A DNA stretch of 8,703 bases from Proteobacteria bacterium UBA7447 (GTDB lineage Bacteria > Pseudomonadota > Gammaproteobacteria > Arenicellales > UBA868), in contig DLPX01000053.1 of assembly GCA_002477475.1 (NCBI GenBank), forward strand, positions 1-8,703. Direction: 5' to 3'. A program made the translations under genes and the position numbers. The notes beneath the pieces were generated by a model. That model saw nothing but the letters and a program-made list of their open reading frames with translations, made no database searches and had not been told where the DNA came from. This document shows positions 5,146-8,703 of this stretch, piece after piece. How positions within the stretch are numbered: position 1 is the stretch's first letter; the number at the start of each line of letters is the position of its first letter.

Positions 5146-8100
5146 TGGGTATTTTTTCAACGACCTCTCTGAAGACGGTTGCCCGCCTTTTGATAGCACT
5201 GGCCCTGCTCGCCTCATCGGCCATCGCTCAGGCGCAGTCAATGTCAGATGCGGGCTCCTGTCGTGCAGACGTTGTCTTTCTGATGGACAACACCGGCAGC
5301 ATGGGCGGCCCAATCAGCAACACAAAACGCAATGCTTCAACGATTCTAGATGCTATCTCAGGAGGCGATGCGCGTTTTGCTGGGATTGATACCCGATCTG
5401 CGGTGGCCACTTATTGGGGGGATCCGCGAGAACACATCCCGGGCTCCGGGATCTACTACTGTCATCGTGCGACCTGTCCGTGGTCCTGGTGTTCGCGGTA
5501 CTACTGTGAAAATCCAAGCGGCCGATGCCACAGTTGGTATCCCCGAGAGTGTTCATCGGCTGAACCAACAGAAGCAGAAAAAACCCGCGCTGCCCAGCGC
5601 GCATTCAAGATCAATCAGGCTCTGACTGACTCGAAGGCGCTGGTGAAGCGGGGCATGAATCAGTGGCGCCCCTGTAGCAGTCCCGGCGGTTGCGGCGGTG
5701 ACTGGGCAGAGGCCAACTTTTTTGCCCTGCATCAACTCGCCACGGGGGGCGGACAGACTGACGGCAAATGTATCGATCCGCTTTACACGGGTGCCACTTG
5801 CTCTGATAAGGGTTATTCCACCGGATACGACGTAGGCTGGCGCGACGATGCGGGCAGGATTGTCCTATGGTTCGGCGACGCCTGCTCCTGGAGCACCACA
5901 GTAGACAAGAGTGAGGTCAACGCCGCGCTGCTGGCCAACAACGTCATCGTAGCAGGAATCAATACTTACAGTGCGGGACGGGGTATTGACTACCGAGCTG
6001 ATACCAACCGAGGATCGTGCCTGTACAACAGGACTGATCCCGGCCAGGCAACACTCGTTACAGGAGCCACTTCAGGCACTCTAACTAATAACGTTAGCGG
6101 TACAGTAGCGACTATCAATGCCGTTCTCGAGGCGGTCGCAGGTGGCATTGCCCAGTCCGGATCTGCTGCTGCCGTCTCATTCAGCACCGGCTCACTAACC
6201 GAGGGCAGTCAGCTATATCAGAGCAAATTCAACGCGAAAGACTGGTCAGGAGATTTGGTGGCCTATGAGTTGGGTAGTGACGGCTCCCTGGGCAGCCAGG
6301 CCTGGAGCGCGGCCACCAGGCTCGACGCTACAACGCCCGGTAGCCGTGTCATGATGACCTTGGGTGCACAAAGAGGTGTAGCCGTAGGCACCCCCTTTCG
6401 CTGGAGCGCGATCACATCAATCCAAAAAAATGATCTGCGAACGGAGCCTAACAGCTCGCGCGGCAACGTCTCCAAGGGTACGGCACGTCTCGAATATCTC
6501 AGAGGGGACCGATCCAACGAAGGCAAAGGTTTTGGCTTTCGCGTTCGGGGCAGCGCGCTTGGGGATATCTGGCACTCCAGCGCAATTTACGTGGGCAAAC
6601 CCGGCCAGTCGTGGCCGGACAGCGGCGGCGGCTTCCCCGACGGGTCTAACAAGTACTCAGTTTTCTCATCAACCCAGAGCGCCCGGACACCAGTTGTTTA
6701 TGTGGGGGCAAATGATGGGTTTCTGCATGGGTTTCGTGCGAGTGACGGCAAGGAAGTACTCGCTTATGCCCCCAGTACACTCTTCAGCACCAGCATCAGC
6801 GCTGGCTATCACCGCCTGACTGATCCCAACTTCAATCACAATAATCTCTATGTGGACGGCACGCCCACCGTGAGCGATGCCTTTTTTGCAGGCCCCAGTA
6901 CTAAGACCCAGACCTGGCACACAGTTCTTGCCGGGACCCTCGGCGGCGGAGGTCGCGGCCTGTTTGCGCTGGACGTGACTAACCCGTCTGCGTTTCGTGA
7001 AAGCAACGCTGCAAAAACAGTGCTTTGGGAATTTACGAATGCGACTGACGCCCATCTTGGCTACACCTACAGCCGGCCCACCATCGCGCTCATGAACAAC
7101 GGACGCTGGGCTCTGATAACCGGCAACGGTCTTGAAGACACCGCCACCGACAGCACTGGGGGTGATGCACAGCTTTTCGTTATTTATCTGGATGGCGGTG
7201 TCGATGGCACCTGGACGTACGGCACGGATTACATCCGGATCACAACGGGTTCCGGCTCCACCAGCAGTCGTAATGGACTTTTCAGCCCGGCCGTAGTGGA
7301 TCTGGACCGTAACGGCACAGCAGACCGTATCTATGCGGGAGACCTTAATGGCAGTCTCTGGGCCTTTGATGTGTCGAACAGCATCGATACCAAGTGGAGT
7401 CCGGCACACGGTCGGCAGCCGCTTTTCACTGGCAGTTCTGGCCAGTCAATCACGACCAAGCCCACCGTGATCCGTCATCCGACGGTATCCAACGGCAGCG
7501 CACCCAACCTGATGGTGCTGTTCGGGACTGGCCGATTCCTTGCCGATGGCGACAAGACCCGCAGCAACACACAGTCTTTTTACGGCGTCTGGGACAACGG
7601 CACCGGCGCCCTCACCCGATCTAGTCTCGCCAGCCAGACTTTTCTGCTGAATGACTCGGGGAAGCGCGCCCGCGTGCTCGATCCTTACCTCAAAGTAAAG
7701 TATGAAAAAAAGACAGGCCGTCAGTACGGTTGGTACATCGATCTGCCTGCCAAAGGCGAAAGAGTCGTATCCGAAGCGCTCGTGCGGGGCAAGATCGTTT
7801 ACTTCAACAGCATCATCCCTGATGTCAGCGTCTGCGCCTCCGGCGGAAGCGGATGGGAGATGTCTGTTAAGACTGAAAATGGCGGCAGTCCCGATGCCCC
7901 CGTTTTCGACTTTAATGAAGACGGTGCTGTTACCGTCAGCGGTGATACCACCAGCGTGAGCGGGCGAGGTGGATCAACCGGCGAAGAGCAAACTGCCTAT
8001 GCCGGCAAAAAACTGGAAGAAGAGCAGGGCATGCCAGCAGGTCCTTCTATCATTGGCAATCGCCGCTTTACTCCCGCCAGCGCCACCGACGAAGGCGTTG

Positions 8101-8180
8101 AAATGGAAGAAACGCTGCTGATCACTAACGACGCTACCGTTACCGGAAGGCTCTCCTGGGAGCAACTCTTCCCGGATTAA
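5145..8180 (+). CDS. pilY1: PilY1-type pilus tip adhesin with vWA and PilC beta-propeller domains
   Basis: The 1011-residue protein has a signal peptide (hydrophobic 12-27, cleavage near Ala-Gln-Ala 28-30). An N-terminal von Willebrand A domain follows: 'ADVVFLMDNTGSMGG' (41-55, MIDAS Asp48/Thr50/Ser52) and 'GRIVLWFGDACSW' (237-249). A dense cysteine cluster (106, 111, 116, 121, 128, 136) is inserted after the first part of this domain. The C-terminal Neisseria PilC/PilY1 propeller begins near 'YLRGDRSNEG' (451-460) and 'LGDIWHSSAIYVGKPG' (472-487). It continues with 'YVGANDGFLHGFRASDG' (519-535) and the calcium loop 'DLDRNGTADRIYAGDLNG' (719-736: Asp719, Asp721, Asn723, Asp727), then 'DFNEDGAVT' (922-930). 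PilY1 caps the pilus, mediates adhesion and surface sensing, and in Pseudomonas calcium binding controls retraction. ATG 5145 shares its A with the upstream TGA; GTG 5142 is an alternative start one codon earlier. Confidence 0.95.
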   Translation: MGIFSTTSLKTVARLLIALALLASSAIAQAQSMSDAGSCRADVVFLMDNTGSMGGPISNTKRNASTILDAISGGDARFAGIDTRSAVATYWGDPREHIPGSGIYYCHRATCPWSWCSRYYCENPSGRCHSWYPRECSSAEPTEAEKTRAAQRAFKINQALTDSKALVKRGMNQWRPCSSPGGCGGDWAEANFFALHQLATGGGQTDGKCIDPLYTGATCSDKGYSTGYDVGWRDDAGRIVLWFGDACSWSTTVDKSEVNAALLANNVIVAGINTYSAGRGIDYRADTNRGSCLYNRTDPGQATLVTGATSGTLTNNVSGTVATINAVLEAVAGGIAQSGSAAAVSFSTGSLTEGSQLYQSKFNAKDWSGDLVAYELGSDGSLGSQAWSAATRLDATTPGSRVMMTLGAQRGVAVGTPFRWSAITSIQKNDLRTEPNSSRGNVSKGTARLEYLRGDRSNEGKGFGFRVRGSALGDIWHSSAIYVGKPGQSWPDSGGGFPDGSNKYSVFSSTQSARTPVVYVGANDGFLHGFRASDGKEVLAYAPSTLFSTSISAGYHRLTDPNFNHNNLYVDGTPTVSDAFFAGPSTKTQTWHTVLAGTLGGGGRGLFALDVTNPSAFRESNAAKTVLWEFTNATDAHLGYTYSRPTIALMNNGRWALITGNGLEDTATDSTGGDAQLFVIYLDGGVDGTWTYGTDYIRITTGSGSTSSRNGLFSPAVVDLDRNGTADRIYAGDLNGSLWAFDVSNSIDTKWSPAHGRQPLFTGSSGQSITTKPTVIRHPTVSNGSAPNLMVLFGTGRFLADGDKTRSNTQSFYGVWDNGTGALTRSSLASQTFLLNDSGKRARVLDPYLKVKYEKKTGRQYGWYIDLPAKGERVVSEALVRGKIVYFNSIIPDVSVCASGGSGWEMSVKTENGGSPDAPVFDFNEDGAVTVSGDTTSVSGRGGSTGEEQTAYAGKKLEEEQGMPAGPSIIGNRRFTPASATDEGVEMEETLLITNDATVTGRLSWEQLFPD

Positions 8181-8193
8181 TCTCAGGATCGCT

Positions 8194-8199
8194 TAAAAT
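8194..8199 (+). promoter_or_regulatory. Possible -10 element upstream of pilE
   Basis: TAAAAT matches 5 of 6 bases of the sigma70 -10 consensus and lies in the 44-base pilY1-pilE gap, the longest gap in the operon. No good -35 is found 16-19 bases upstream (best is TTCCCG at 8169), so an internal promoter is only a possibility. Confidence 0.2.
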
Positions 8200-8224
8200 T
8201 CTTGACGAGGAATTGGGTGCTGCT

Positions 8225-8644
8225 ATGCAAAAAAATCAAAAAGGTTTTACCCTGATCGAGCTGATGATTGTAATTGCGATCATCGGTATTCTTGCGGCAA
8301 TTGCGGTTCCGCAATACACGGATTACGTCACGCGCAGCCGCCGGGCGGATGCCCAGAGTACGCTCCTGCAAGTGGCCCAGGAACTCGAACGCTGCTATAC
8401 GCAATTTTCAGCCTACAACAATGCAAGTTGTGCAGTAGTGGGGGCCGGCGGGGTGAGCCAGACCTCTCCGGAAGGTTACTATGTGGTGACCGCGAGCGGC
8501 GGAGCGCTATCCGCAAGTGGTTTCACCCTCACGGCGACCCCCCAAGGCAGTCAGGCCAGCAACGACTCCGACTGCACCACCCTAACGCTGACCCATCTTG
8601 GGGTTCAGGGGGCCACCGGCGCCAATGCTGCCGGCTGCTGGTAA
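8225..8644 (+). CDS. pilE: Minor type IV pilin PilE
   Basis: The 139-residue prepilin has a seven-residue leader cleaved at G7|F8, then the textbook N-terminal helix 'FTLIELMIVIAIIGILAAIA' with Glu at +5 and 'VPQYTDYVTRSRRADAQ' (28-44). The helix continues with 'LLQVAQELERCYTQFSAYNN' (47-66), which is typical of PilE-type minor pilins of the pilVWXY1E clusters. Cys57/Cys69 and Cys117/Cys138 could form two disulfides, the latter a pilin D-region-like loop ending 'GCW'. In the Pseudomonas model PilE joins the tip complex and connects it to the shaft. Its place as last gene after pilY1 favours a minor role over the major pilin. ATG 8225 is chosen for the short leader. GAGGA at 8207-8211 is 13 bases away, and an in-frame TTG at 8213 is too close to it. 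Confidence 0.92.
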   Translation: MQKNQKGFTLIELMIVIAIIGILAAIAVPQYTDYVTRSRRADAQSTLLQVAQELERCYTQFSAYNNASCAVVGAGGVSQTSPEGYYVVTASGGALSASGFTLTATPQGSQASNDSDCTTLTLTHLGVQGATGANAAGCW

Positions 8645-8657
8645 CGACAAGTCGTTA
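8642..8657. repeat. 16-bp palindrome spanning the pilE stop codon
   Basis: TAACGACAAGTCGTTA is a perfect 7+2+7 inverted repeat whose first three bases are the pilE stop codon. No T run follows and the two-base centre is too tight for a good RNA hairpin, so it looks more like a protein-binding palindrome or a weak 3'-end structure than a classic terminator. The remaining 46 bases of the window hold no gene that I can see. Confidence 0.45.
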
Positions 8658-8703
8658 ATCCTGCCGAACAAGACGACCTTTTGAAGCCCGGGCACAACGT
8701 GTG

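Noticed and set aside
6501..6509. RGD (PilY1 residues 453-455) as a dedicated integrin-binding motif
   Set aside because: It sits in the 'YLRGDRSNE' segment at the propeller entrance, about the same distance from the C-terminus as the RGD reported for Pseudomonas PilY1, so it appears to be a family structural motif. Integrin binding cannot be inferred from it here.
6669..7409. 246-codon minus-strand open frame inside pilY1
   Set aside because: It lies opposite highly family-conserved propeller sequence, has no ribosome site or recognisable motif, and is explained by codon bias of pilY1.

Overview
The window looks like a chromosomal segment of a gammaproteobacterium. The reasons are a moderately high GC content, a type IV pilus tip (minor pilin) operon in the gene order typical of Pseudomonas and Xanthomonas relatives, and a 17-kDa-antigen-like glycine-zipper lipoprotein. 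I cannot place the genus from sequence alone. No mobile element, CRISPR array, tRNA or rRNA was seen.

Left part (1-1156): an exported HbpS/GlcG-family protein (4-510) and a small glycine-zipper lipoprotein (621-1097), both on the plus strand. A 10-bp perfect inverted repeat (1123-1156) lies between the lipoprotein gene and the converging family 2 glycosyltransferase gene (1156-1863, minus strand). The glycosyltransferase resembles the polyprenyl-phosphate sugar synthases (DPM-synthase-like). It is divergent from the pilus operon across a 152-bp spacer (1864-2015).

Right part (2016-8644): one tightly packed plus-strand operon, fimT/fimU - pilV - pilW - pilX - small exported protein - pilY1 - pilE. 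Stop and start codons overlap at fimT/pilV and pilV/pilW (ATGA) and at the small gene/pilY1 (TGATG), which suggests translational coupling. The minor pilins FimT, PilV, PilW, PilX and PilE are expected to be cut by prepilin peptidase PilD and to form, with the large adhesin PilY1, the tip complex that primes pilus assembly. This supports adhesion, twitching, surface sensing and possibly DNA uptake. PilY1 carries an N-terminal von Willebrand A (MIDAS) domain and a C-terminal PilC-type beta-propeller with a calcium loop.

The most unusual element is the 154-residue exported protein between pilX and pilY1 (4681-5145). It reads as a stripped-down relative of the DUF2796/ZrgA family, a periplasmic zinc-uptake accessory family, but lacks the usual histidine-rich segment. 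I know of no described role for this family in type IV pili. Other points worth a look are a six-cysteine cluster inserted in the PilY1 vWA domain, a recurring D-x-[DN]-x-[DN]-type acidic loop in FimT, PilV, PilW and PilY1, and a 16-bp palindrome spanning the pilE stop codon.
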